A stretch of DNA of 25,925 nucleotides from JACQAI01 sp035507915 (GTDB taxonomy: Bacteria > Pseudomonadota > Alphaproteobacteria > Elsterales > Elsteraceae): positions 1 through 25,925 of the forward strand of contig DATJNS010000079.1 of the NCBI GenBank assembly GCA_035507915.1, in the 5' to 3' direction. Positions 15,350 to 22,796 of this stretch are shown here, piece after piece (the stretch's first letter is position 1; each line of letters opens with the position of its first letter). The translations under genes and the position numbers were made by a program. The notes beneath the pieces were generated by a model. The model had not been told where the DNA came from and did no database searches. It saw only the letters and a program-made list of their open reading frames with translations.

Positions 15350-16591
15350 GTGGGCGCGATGATCCTGGCGAACGCGAGCATCCTCGAGACCGCCGGCCGG
15401 CGCGACGGCATGCATGTGCGGATCGACGGCGAGCGCATCGCCGAGGTCGCCGACCGGCCGCTCAAGGCCGGCCCGGGGAGCGGCGACGTCCCGGTGATCG
15501 ATCTCGCCGGCAAGACCCTGATGCCGGGCCTGATCGACTGCCACGTCCACGCCATGGCGCTGGTGGCCGACCTCAGCCGGCTCGAGCGCCTGCCGATGAC
15601 CTACGTCGGCGCGCACGCCGGCAAGCTGCTCGAGGCGATGCTGCGCCGCGGCTTCACGACCGTGCGCGACGCCGGCGGCGCCGACTGGGGCCTCAAGGAG
15701 GCGGTGCGCCTCGGCATCATCAACGGGCCGCGACTTTTCATCGCGGGCCTGGCGCTGAGCCAGACCGGCGGCCACGCCGATCTGCGCGCGCCCACGGTCG
15801 CGGTCGACGCCTGCCCGTGCTGCACCCTGCGCGCGGGGCTGGGGCGCATCGCCGACGGCGTGACCGAGGTCCGGCGCGCGGCGCGCGACGAGCTGCGCAA
15901 GGGCGCCGACCAGATCAAGATCATGGCCTCGGGCGGCATCGCCTCGCCGACCGATCCGATCGACGCCACGCAATACTCGCTCGAGGAGATCACCGCGATC
16001 GTCGAGGAGGCGCAGGCCTGGAACACCTACGTGATGGCGCACGCCTATACGCCCAAGTCGATCAGCCGCGCCGTGCAGTGCGGCGTGCGCACGATCGAGC
16101 ACGGCAACCTGATCGACGACGAGGCGGCGCGCCTGGTCGCCCGCCATCAGGCCTTCGTCGTGCCGACCCTGGTCACCTACGAGGCGCTCGGCCGCTTCGG
16201 CCGCGAGCTCAAGTTCCCCGAGGACAGCCTCGCCAAGCTCGGCCGGGTCGCCGATGCCGGCCTCAAGAGCCTCGAGATCTGCAAGCGCCACGGCGTGCGC
16301 ATCGGCCACGGCAGCGACCTGTTGGGCGAGATGCACGTCCACCAGGGCGGCGAGTTCGTGATCAAGGGCGAGGTGCTGTCGCCGTCCGAGGTGATCGCCG
16401 GCGCGACCACGGTCAACGCCGAGATCCTCGGCCGCGCCGGCGAGCTCGGCGTGGTCGCGCCCGACGCGCTCGCCGACCTGATCGTGATCGACGGCGATCC
16501 GCTCAAGAACCTGGCGCTGCTCGGCACCGAGGGCGCGCACCTCAAGGCCGTGATCAAGGGCGGCGCCTTCGCGGTCAACCGCCTGGGTTGA
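15350..16591 (+). CDS. Metal-dependent amidohydrolase (dipeptidase/prolidase-like, imidazolonepropionase-like fold)
   Basis: 413-residue amidohydrolase-superfamily enzyme with a binuclear metal site. The complete ligand set is present in order: HxH at His65/His67 (DCHVHAM), carboxylated-Lys candidate Lys190 (QIKIMASGG), His231 (MAHAY), His251 (IEHGN) and Asp323 (HGSDLLG). This arrangement fits the group that includes bacterial Xaa-Arg/Xaa-Lys and prolidase-type dipeptidases such as Cc2672 and Sgx9260 rather than true imidazolonepropionase. No signal peptide is seen, so it should act in the cytoplasm on imported substrate. The GTG at 15350, 7 nt after GGAGGGG, is preferred to the ATG at 15359. 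It leads a six-gene operon with a Dpp/Opp-type transporter 15 nt downstream, supporting hydrolysis of an imported dipeptide or N-acyl amino acid. Confidence 0.9.
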   Translation: MGAMILANASILETAGRRDGMHVRIDGERIAEVADRPLKAGPGSGDVPVIDLAGKTLMPGLIDCHVHAMALVADLSRLERLPMTYVGAHAGKLLEAMLRRGFTTVRDAGGADWGLKEAVRLGIINGPRLFIAGLALSQTGGHADLRAPTVAVDACPCCTLRAGLGRIADGVTEVRRAARDELRKGADQIKIMASGGIASPTDPIDATQYSLEEITAIVEEAQAWNTYVMAHAYTPKSISRAVQCGVRTIEHGNLIDDEAARLVARHQAFVVPTLVTYEALGRFGRELKFPEDSLAKLGRVADAGLKSLEICKRHGVRIGHGSDLLGEMHVHQGGEFVIKGEVLSPSEVIAGATTVNAEILGRAGELGVVAPDALADLIVIDGDPLKNLALLGTEGAHLKAVIKGGAFAVNRLG

Positions 16592-16606
16592 GCCCGGGTC
16601 GATCGC

Positions 16607-17608
16607 ATGATCGCCTTCGTCCTGCGGCGGCTCGCGCAGTCCGTGCTCGTGATGCTGGCGGTCGGTTTCGTGGCGTTCGCGCTGTTCAATTACGTCGGCG
16701 ATCCGGTCACCGGCATGGTGGGCCCGGAGACCACGGCCGAGCAGCGCGCGGCGATGCGTCACGAGCTCGGCCTCGACGACCCCTTCCCGGTGCAGTTCGC
16801 GCGCTTCGCCTGGCGCGCCGTGCACGGCGATTTCGGCATCAGCTACCAGCTCGGCCAGCCGGTCGGCCAGCTCATCCTCGAGCGGCTGCCCGCCACCCTC
16901 GAGCTCAGCCTGACGGCGGCGCTGCTCGCGCTCGCGGTCGGCGTGCCGATGGGCGTCTACACGGGCCTCCATCGTGACAGCTGGCTCTCGCATTTGTTCC
17001 TGACCGTCTCGCTGATCGGCGTGTCGCTGCCGACCTTCCTGATCGGCATCCTCCTCATCCTGGTGTTCTCGGTGTGGAATCTGCCGTGGTTGCCGCATCT
17101 GCCGTCGTTCGGCCGCGGCGCGACGGTCGCGCTCGGCTGGTGGCGCACCGGCTTCCTGACCGCGAGCGGGCTCAAGTCCCTGATCCTGCCGGCGATCACG
17201 CTCGGGCTGTTCCAGATGACCCTGATCATGCGGCTGGTGCGCTCGGAGATGCTCGAGGTGATGCGCACCGACTACATCAAGTTCGCGCGCGCGCGCGGCC
17301 TGCCCGACCGCGTCATCCATTTCGGCCACGCGCTCAAGAACACGCTCGTGCCGGTGATCACGGTCACGGGCCTGCAGCTCGGCTCGGTGATCGCCTTCGC
17401 GATCATCACCGAGACGGTGTTCCAGTGGCCCGGCATGGGCCTGATGTTCATCCAGGCGGTCAACTTCGCCGACGTCCCGGTGATGGCGGCCTATCTGGTG
17501 CTGATCGCGTTCTTCTTCGTGGTCATCAACCTGATCGTCGACCTGCTCTACTACCTGGTCGATCCGCGTCTGCGCGCCGACCGCGCGGTCGCCGCCGGTC
17601 ATGGCTGA
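16607..17608 (+). CDS. Dipeptide/oligopeptide-type ABC transporter permease (DppB/OppB family)
   Basis: 333-residue inner-membrane permease. The N-terminal segment MIAFVLRRLAQSVLVMLAVGFVAFALF is the first membrane helix; the following extracytoplasmic stretch (GLDDPFPVQFARF, then HGDFGISY) is characteristic of DppB/OppB. Five more helices lie between about 95 and 325. The EAA loop that contacts the ATPase is at about 224-246 (DYIKFARARGLPDRVI). The C-terminus has YYLVDPRLR, the family ending. It overlaps the next permease gene by 8 nt (ATGGCTGA), so translation is coupled. No periplasmic binding-protein gene accompanies the transporter in this window. Confidence 0.94.
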   Translation: MIAFVLRRLAQSVLVMLAVGFVAFALFNYVGDPVTGMVGPETTAEQRAAMRHELGLDDPFPVQFARFAWRAVHGDFGISYQLGQPVGQLILERLPATLELSLTAALLALAVGVPMGVYTGLHRDSWLSHLFLTVSLIGVSLPTFLIGILLILVFSVWNLPWLPHLPSFGRGATVALGWWRTGFLTASGLKSLILPAITLGLFQMTLIMRLVRSEMLEVMRTDYIKFARARGLPDRVIHFGHALKNTLVPVITVTGLQLGSVIAFAIITETVFQWPGMGLMFIQAVNFADVPVMAAYLVLIAFFFVVINLIVDLLYYLVDPRLRADRAVAAGHG

Positions 17609-18554
17609 GCGCGGCGCGGATGGCGCGCCGACGGTTCGCCTTCAGGCGCGCCTGGCGGCCGCCTGGGACAGCGACCTCGCCTACAGCTTCCGGCGCTCGC
17701 CGGTCACCGTCGCGGCCGCCGTCGTGACGCTGGTGTGCTTCGCGGGTGCGCTGTTCGCGCCGTGGCTCGCGCCGCACGACCCGTTCGATCTGGCGAGCGT
17801 CGACCTGCTCGACGGGCTGACGCCGCCGGTGTGGGACGCGCACGGCAATCCGGCCTATCTGCTGGGTACCGACGACCAGGGGCGCGACGTGCTGTCGACC
17901 ATCATGTACGGCGCGCGCCTGTCGCTGCTGGTCGGCGTCGGCTCGGTCGGCTTCGCGCTCGTGCTCGGCGTCGGCCTGGGTCTGGTCTCGGGCTATGTCG
18001 GCGGGCGCACCGACGCCGTGATCATGCGGCTGGCCGACGTGCAGCTCAGCTTTCCCGCGATCCTGATCGCGCTGCTGATCGACGGCGTGGCGCGCGCCGC
18101 GATTCCGCGCGCGCTGCACGACGAGCTCGCCGTGCCCGTGCTGATCCTGGCGATCGGCGTCTCGGGATGGGTGCAGTACGCGCGCACGGTGCGCGGCTCG
18201 ACCTTGGTCGAGAAGTCGAAGGAGTACGTGCAGGCGGCGCGCGTGATCGGCATCCGCCCGCTGCACATCATGCTGCGCCACGTGCTGCCGAACGTGACCG
18301 GCCCGGTGCTCGTGATCGCCACCATCCATCTGGCGCTCGCGATCATCACCGAGGCGACCTTGTCGTTCCTCGGCGTCGGCGTGCCGCCGACCCAGCCGTC
18401 GCTCGGCACCCTGGTCCGCATCGGCAACGCGTTCCTGTTCTCCGGCGAGTGGTGGATCACGCTGTTTCCGGGCGCCGCGCTGGTCGTCCTGGTGCTGGCC
18501 GTCAACCTGCTGGGCGACTGGCTGCGCGACGCGCTCAACCCGAAGCTCCGATGA
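17601..18554 (+). CDS. Dipeptide/oligopeptide-type ABC transporter permease (DppC/OppC family)
   Basis: 317-residue partner permease. It has the DppC/OppC N-terminal layout: a short cytosolic lead, then a first helix at about 33-57 and APWLAPHDPF. The motif LLGTDDQGRDVLSTIMYGARLSLLVG (about 91-116) is diagnostic. The EAA loop is around 210-230 (KEYVQAARVIGIRPLHI). LSFLGVGVPPTQPSLG and GDWLRDALNPKLR close the protein as in the family. The start overlaps the upstream permease by 8 nt, and its stop overlaps the ATPase start by 4 nt (ATGA). It forms the heterodimeric channel with the preceding permease. Confidence 0.95.
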   Translation: MAERGADGAPTVRLQARLAAAWDSDLAYSFRRSPVTVAAAVVTLVCFAGALFAPWLAPHDPFDLASVDLLDGLTPPVWDAHGNPAYLLGTDDQGRDVLSTIMYGARLSLLVGVGSVGFALVLGVGLGLVSGYVGGRTDAVIMRLADVQLSFPAILIALLIDGVARAAIPRALHDELAVPVLILAIGVSGWVQYARTVRGSTLVEKSKEYVQAARVIGIRPLHIMLRHVLPNVTGPVLVIATIHLALAIITEATLSFLGVGVPPTQPSLGTLVRIGNAFLFSGEWWITLFPGAALVVLVLAVNLLGDWLRDALNPKLR

Positions 18555-19543
18555 CCGCCGCCGATCGGCCGCCGCTGCTCGAGGTCGACGGTCTGCGCGT
18601 CGAGTTCGCGACGCGACGCGGCGACCTGGTCGCGGTCGACGACGTCAGCTTCGCGCTTGCGCCCGGCGAGGTGCTGGGCGTGGTCGGCGAGTCGGGCGCC
18701 GGCAAGTCGCTGACCGGCGCCGCCATCATCGGCCTGCTCGAACCGCCCGGCCGCATCGCCGCGGGGCGCATCCGGCTCGACGGCCAGCGCATCGACGATC
18801 TGCCGCCCGAGGCGATGCGGCGCATCCGCGGCGCCAAGATCGGTGCCGTGTTCCAGGATCCGCTGACCAGCCTCAACCCGCTCTATACGGTCGGCCGTCA
18901 GCTGGTCGAGACGATCGAGGCCCATCTCGACATGAGCGGGGCCGCGGCGCGCCGGCGCGCCGGCGAGCTGTTCCGCGAGGTCGGCATCCCGGCGGCCGAA
19001 CGGCGCTTCGACCACTATCCGCACCAGTTCTCCGGCGGCATGCGCCAGCGCGTCGTGATCGCGCTCGCGCTCGCCGCCAACCCGCGCCTGATCATCGCCG
19101 ACGAGCCGACCACCGCGCTCGACGTCTCGATCCAGGCGCAGATCATCGCGCTCCTGAAGCGGCTGTGCCGCACGCACGACACCGCCGTGATGCTGATCAC
19201 CCACGACATGGGCGTGATCGCCGAGACCGCGGACCGGGTCGCCGTGATGTACGCCGGGCGGATCGTCGAGATCGGCGCGGTGGCCGACGTGATCCTGCGC
19301 CCGCACCATCCCTACACGATCGGCCTGATGGGCTCGATCCCGCGCATCGGCGAGACCGGCGAGCGGCTCGTGCAGATCGAGGGCACGATGCCGCGCCTGA
19401 CCGAGATTCCGCGCGGCTGCGCCTTCAACCCGCGCTGCCCGCGCGTCCTCGAGCGCTGTCGCGTCGAGCGCCCCGAGCTGATCGCGGTCGGCGCCTCGCG
19501 CGCCGCGTGCTGGCTGCACGCGCCGGAGACCGGTCGTGGCTGA
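18551..19543 (+). CDS. Peptide-type ABC transporter ATP-binding protein (DppD/OppD family)
   Basis: 330-residue ATPase. Walker A is GESGAGKS (46-53), the Q-loop lies in FQDPLTSLNP, the signature is FSGGMRQ (160-166), Walker B is LIIADEP (180-186) and the switch His is His218 (ITHDMG). The C-terminal extension after 250 carries the oligopeptide-transporter motif with Cys290, Cys296, Cys303 and Cys320 (GCAFNPRCP context), which in a crystallised DppD homologue holds a [4Fe-4S] cluster. The ATG at 18551 overlaps the previous stop (ATGA). The last 8 nt overlap the next gene (GTGGCTGA). Works as a heterodimer with the following ATPase. Confidence 0.95.
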   Translation: MTAADRPPLLEVDGLRVEFATRRGDLVAVDDVSFALAPGEVLGVVGESGAGKSLTGAAIIGLLEPPGRIAAGRIRLDGQRIDDLPPEAMRRIRGAKIGAVFQDPLTSLNPLYTVGRQLVETIEAHLDMSGAAARRRAGELFREVGIPAAERRFDHYPHQFSGGMRQRVVIALALAANPRLIIADEPTTALDVSIQAQIIALLKRLCRTHDTAVMLITHDMGVIAETADRVAVMYAGRIVEIGAVADVILRPHHPYTIGLMGSIPRIGETGERLVQIEGTMPRLTEIPRGCAFNPRCPRVLERCRVERPELIAVGASRAACWLHAPETGRG

Positions 19544-20537
19544 CGCCGCGCCGCTGCTGCGCGTGCGCGACCTCGCGCGCAGCTTCGACGTGTCGCGGCC
19601 GTGGCTCAACCGCGTGATCGAGCGTGTGCCGCGCCAATTCCTGCGCGCCGTCGACGGCGTCGACTTCGAGATCGCGCGCGGGCGCACCTTCAGCCTGGTC
19701 GGCGAGTCGGGCAGCGGCAAATCGACGGTGGCGCGCCTGATCGTCGGGCTGCACGCGCCGACCCGCGGCACCGTCGAGTTCGAGGGCAGGGATTTCGTGC
19801 GTCTCCCGCCCGCCGACAAGCAGGTGCTGCGCCGGCGCATGCAGATGATCTTCCAGGATCCCTACGCCAGCCTCAATCCGCGCTGGCGGGTCGCCGCGAT
19901 CGTCGCCGAGCCGATCCGCGCGCACGGCCTGATCGCCGGCCGTCGCGCGCTGCGCCAGCGCGTCGACGAGCTGCTGCGCCAGGTCGGTCTCGCGCCGGCC
20001 GACGGCGACAAGTTCCCGCACGAGTTCTCGGGCGGTCAGCGCCAGCGCATCTCGATCGCGCGCGCGCTCGCGAGCGCGCCCGAGTTCCTGATCTGCGACG
20101 AGCCGACCTCGGCGCTCGACGTCTCGGTGCAGGCCCAGATCCTCAACCTGATGAAGGACCTGCAGCGCCGGCTCGGGCTCACCTATCTCTTCATCAGCCA
20201 CAATTTGGCGGTGGTCGCCCACATGTCGGACGAGGTCGGCGTGATGTATCTGGGCGCGATCGTCGAGCATGCGCCGGCGCGCACCTTGTTCGCGCGGCCG
20301 CGCCATCCCTACACCCGGCTGCTGCTCGACACCGTGCCCGACCTGAGCCTGACGGGTGCCGCCCGCGCGCCGGTGGCGGGCGAGGTGCCCAACCCGATCG
20401 ATCCGCCGTCGGGCTGCGCCTTCCATCCGCGCTGTCCGCACGCCGACGCGCGCTGCCGGACCGAGCGGCCGGTGCCGCTGGTGGCGGCCGACGGCGCGCG
20501 GGTCGCCTGCCACGCGGTCGCGGAGGGGCGGATCTGA
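19536..20537 (+). CDS. Peptide-type ABC transporter ATP-binding protein (DppF/OppF family)
   Basis: 333-residue ATPase. Walker A is GESGSGKS (56-63), followed by MIFQDPYASLNPRW, the signature FSGGQRQ (164-170) and Walker B FLICDEP (184-190) with TSALD. The C-terminal peptide-transporter domain holds four Cys in a GCAFHPRCP-type motif, as in its partner. The insertion before Walker A (SRPWLNRVIERVPRQ, 20-34) is common in DppF proteins. The GTG start at 19536 overlaps the upstream stop by 8 nt, repeating the junction seen between the two permeases. The stop overlaps the next start by one base (TGATG). Substrate specificity is not encoded here. Confidence 0.95.
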   Translation: MADAAPLLRVRDLARSFDVSRPWLNRVIERVPRQFLRAVDGVDFEIARGRTFSLVGESGSGKSTVARLIVGLHAPTRGTVEFEGRDFVRLPPADKQVLRRRMQMIFQDPYASLNPRWRVAAIVAEPIRAHGLIAGRRALRQRVDELLRQVGLAPADGDKFPHEFSGGQRQRISIARALASAPEFLICDEPTSALDVSVQAQILNLMKDLQRRLGLTYLFISHNLAVVAHMSDEVGVMYLGAIVEHAPARTLFARPRHPYTRLLLDTVPDLSLTGAARAPVAGEVPNPIDPPSGCAFHPRCPHADARCRTERPVPLVAADGARVACHAVAEGRI

Positions 20538-21655
20538 TGGGCGCGCCGGCGTCCGGCAAGCGGGTGGTGATCTGCGGCGGCGGCGTGATCGGCGCCGCGA
20601 TCGCCTATTTCCTCGCCCGGCGCGGCGCGCGACCGATCGTCGTCGAGCGCCACGCGGTCGCTGGCGCGGCATCGGGCAAGTCGGGTGGCTTCCTCGCGCT
20701 CGACTGGTGCCGCGGCAGCCCGCTCGACGCGTTGGCGCGGCGCAGCTTCGCGCTGCACGCCGCGCTGGCGCGCGACATCGGCGATGATTGGGGCTACCGG
20801 CGGCTCGCCACTTACGGCGGCTACGCGGTCGAGACCGACGCGCGTGGGCCGGCGGGACGAACGTGGCTCGGCGAAGGCGTCGCGGTGACGGGGCGGCTCG
20901 GCTCGCCCGACACCACGGCGCTGGTCGAGCCGCGCGCCTTCACGACCGGCCTGATGCGCGCCGCCGAGGCGCAGGGTGCCGTGCTGCGCATCGGCACGGT
21001 CGTGGGACTGGTGCGCGATGCCGACGCCGCGCCGGTGCGTGGGGTCGCGCTCGCCGATGGCGACGTCGTCGCCGGGGACGCGGTCGTCATCGCCATGGGA
21101 CCGTGGTCGGTCGTCGCGGCGCGCTGGCTGCCGATGCCTGCGGTATTCGGATACAAGGGACACAGCCTCGTGCTCGCCACCGGCGCGGCGATCCCGCCCG
21201 AGGCGCTGTTCCTGGAGTATCAGGAAGCCGGCGGTGAGATTTTGACGCCCGAGATGTTTCCGCGCGCCGACGGCACCACCTTCGTCTGCGCGATCTCCGC
21301 TCTGGGGCCACTGCCGGTCGATCCGGCGGCGGTTGCGCCGGAACCCGGCGCCCATGCACGCCTCGAGGCGATGTGCCGGCGGCTGTCGCCGGTGCTCGGC
21401 GCCGCGCCGATCGTGGCGCGCCAGGCCTGCTTCCGGCCGGTCACCGAGGACGGCTTGCCGCTGATCGGCGCCGTGCCCGGCGTCCCGGGGGTCTATGTCG
21501 CGACCGGCCACAATGTCTGGGGCATGCTCAACGGCCCGGCGACCGGTGAGGCGATGGCCGAGCTGATTCTCGACGGCGCGGCGCGCACCGTCGATCTCAC
21601 ACCCTTCGATCCCCGTCGGTTGAGCCCGCTCGATCCGGCGCGGCTCAGTGGTTGA
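20537..21655 (+). CDS. FAD-dependent oxidoreductase, DAO family (TDA3-like)
   Basis: 372-residue flavoenzyme of the D-amino-acid-oxidase/glycine-oxidase superfamily. The FAD-binding motif is RVVICGGGVIGAAIAYFLA (GxGxxG at 14-19), with Glu37 ending the second strand. The segment ASGKSGGFLALDW (45-57), then ARRSFALHAAL, resembles the poorly characterised TDA3/FAD-oxidoreductase subgroup found also in fungi and plants. The C-terminal RPVTEDGLPLIGAVPGVPGVYVATGHNVWGM is the classic second FAD region of DAO enzymes. The start ATG overlaps the ATPase stop by one base (TGATG), making it the last gene of the transporter operon. It likely oxidises an amine or imino acid released from the imported compound; this is inference. 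Its last 11 nt overlap the convergent small gene. Confidence 0.88.
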   Translation: MGAPASGKRVVICGGGVIGAAIAYFLARRGARPIVVERHAVAGAASGKSGGFLALDWCRGSPLDALARRSFALHAALARDIGDDWGYRRLATYGGYAVETDARGPAGRTWLGEGVAVTGRLGSPDTTALVEPRAFTTGLMRAAEAQGAVLRIGTVVGLVRDADAAPVRGVALADGDVVAGDAVVIAMGPWSVVAARWLPMPAVFGYKGHSLVLATGAAIPPEALFLEYQEAGGEILTPEMFPRADGTTFVCAISALGPLPVDPAAVAPEPGAHARLEAMCRRLSPVLGAAPIVARQACFRPVTEDGLPLIGAVPGVPGVYVATGHNVWGMLNGPATGEAMAELILDGAARTVDLTPFDPRRLSPLDPARLSG

Positions 21656-21830
21656 GGAAAATCAACCAGATCGGTACCAGGACACCCAGGCCGGCGGCGA
21701 ACACGTAGGCCGGATTGATCAACCGGGGGTCGCGCAGCCGCGCCAAGCGCGCGGGAAGCTCCTGTAGCTGGTCGTGGAGTGCAACGCGCAACGCAGCGGC
21801 GGACGGCAGGCGGTGCCTCGTTGTCGACAT
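21645..21830 (-). CDS. Small single-TM membrane protein (61 residues)
   Basis: Likely real small gene. A GAGAGGTAAGG sequence lies just before the ATG at 21830, a good ribosome-binding site. The 61-residue product has a basic amphipathic N-terminal half (residues 1-38, many Arg, with HDQLQELPARLARLRDPRL), then one hydrophobic helix at about 41-59 (YVFAAGLGVLVPIWLIFL), ending NH. A C-terminally anchored topology with the basic part in the cytosol is likely. I do not recognise a family. Its 3' end overlaps the convergent FAD-oxidoreductase by 11 nt. The frame stays open much farther upstream only as the antisense of soxB; the ATG with the strong site sets the start. Confidence 0.65.
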   Translation of the reverse strand: MSTTRHRLPSAAALRVALHDQLQELPARLARLRDPRLINPAYVFAAGLGVLVPIWLIFLNH

Positions 21831-21927
21831 AACCTTACCTCTCGACTCGGACGCGTCGGTCGTGTCTTGGCCGTGATACGCCGGTGACGCTCGGGGGCAT
21901 CCCCGGCGGCCGTACGATTTGCGGCGA

Positions 21928-21957
21928 TTGGACCGGCGCGCCGCCCCGCGCCATACT
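21928..21957 (+). promoter_or_regulatory. Candidate promoter for the TIM-barrel/sox operon
   Basis: TTGGAC (21928-21933) and CATACT (21952-21957) separated by 18 nt, ending about 23 nt before the preferred start. CATACT matches four of six -10 positions. It lies in the 150-nt divergent gap. Tentative. Confidence 0.3.
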
Positions 21958-21980
21958 CGGGCGGCGTGGGGAGGACGGGC

Positions 21981-22793
21981 GTGAGCTTGCGGGAGCGAAT
22001 CGGCGTCGATCTCGGCCAGCGCGTCCGCATCGAGGACGGCTTGGCCGCCGCGGTCGCCCATCAGATCCGTTACGTCGACGTCAAGATCGACGCCGCGCCC
22101 AACGCCATCGACAGCCTGACCCCCGAGCGCATCCGCGCGATCCGCGCCGTCTGCGAGCGCGGCGGCATCCACCTCGGCGTGCACACGGCGTCGGCGGTCA
22201 ACGTCGCCGAGCTCGCGCCGCACGTCAGCGAGGGCGTCGACCGCTATCTCGTCGGCCATCTCGAGGCCTGCCAGCGGCTCGGCGGCGAATGGATGGTGGT
22301 GCACGCCGGCTATCACTTCAGCTCCGACGTCGCGCTCCGCATGCAAGCCGGGCTCGAGCGGCTGAAGCGGCTTGGTGACCGCGCCGAGCGGCTCGGCGTC
22401 GATCTGCTGCTCGAGAACCTCAACCGCGAGCCGGACGACGCCGAGGTCCACTACTTGGCGCACAACGTCGAGGAGACGCGCTGGTACTTCGACCGGCTCG
22501 CTTCGCCGCGCCTGCGTTGGGCGTTCACCGCCAACCACGCGCATCTGGTGCCCGAGGGCGTCGAGGGCTTCCTCGCCGCGCTCGACATCAAGCGCTGCGA
22601 CGAGGTGCGGCTCGCCGATTGCTGGCGCAACGGCAAGGAGGAGCACCTCAAGCCGGGCGCCGGCGATTTCGATTTTCCCGGGCTGTTCCGCCGGCTCGAC
22701 GCGCTCGGCTTCGCCGGACACTACATGAACGCGTTCGGCAGCCTGGACGACATGATCGAAGGACGCGAGCGGCTCGCGCGCGCGGCCGGCTAG
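21981..22793 (+). CDS. Xylose-isomerase-like TIM-barrel protein (sugar phosphate isomerase/epimerase family), degenerate metal site
   Basis: 270-residue protein with the fold of AP-endonuclease-2/xylose-isomerase-like enzymes. Recognisable strands are IHLGVHTAS (63-71), WMVVHAGYH (104-112), LLLENLNRE (142-150) and the HLKPGAGDFDF loop (222-232), matching the usual HLPPGEGDIDF. Glu145 and His222 are kept. The strand normally reading LDxxH is FTANH here, giving Thr183 in place of the metal Asp, and the final-strand Glu appears replaced (HYMNAF, Asn250). Divalent-metal isomerase chemistry is therefore doubtful. The GTG at 21981 has GGGGAGG 6 nt upstream and is preferred to an in-frame GTG at 21966. 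It ends 3 nt before soxB, so it is surely co-transcribed with the sarcosine oxidase genes. Its role there is unknown. Confidence 0.85.
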   Translation: MSLRERIGVDLGQRVRIEDGLAAAVAHQIRYVDVKIDAAPNAIDSLTPERIRAIRAVCERGGIHLGVHTASAVNVAELAPHVSEGVDRYLVGHLEACQRLGGEWMVVHAGYHFSSDVALRMQAGLERLKRLGDRAERLGVDLLLENLNREPDDAEVHYLAHNVEETRWYFDRLASPRLRWAFTANHAHLVPEGVEGFLAALDIKRCDEVRLADCWRNGKEEHLKPGAGDFDFPGLFRRLDALGFAGHYMNAFGSLDDMIEGRERLARAAG

Positions 22794-22796
22794 CCG

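Noticed and set aside
12542..17602. A minus-strand frame open for about 1,690 codons across hemA, the aminotransferase region, the amidohydrolase and a permease gene
   Set aside because: Only the last 408 codons (hemA) are protein-like. The rest is His/Arg/Asp-rich antisense translation of well-supported genes, a result of the high GC content.
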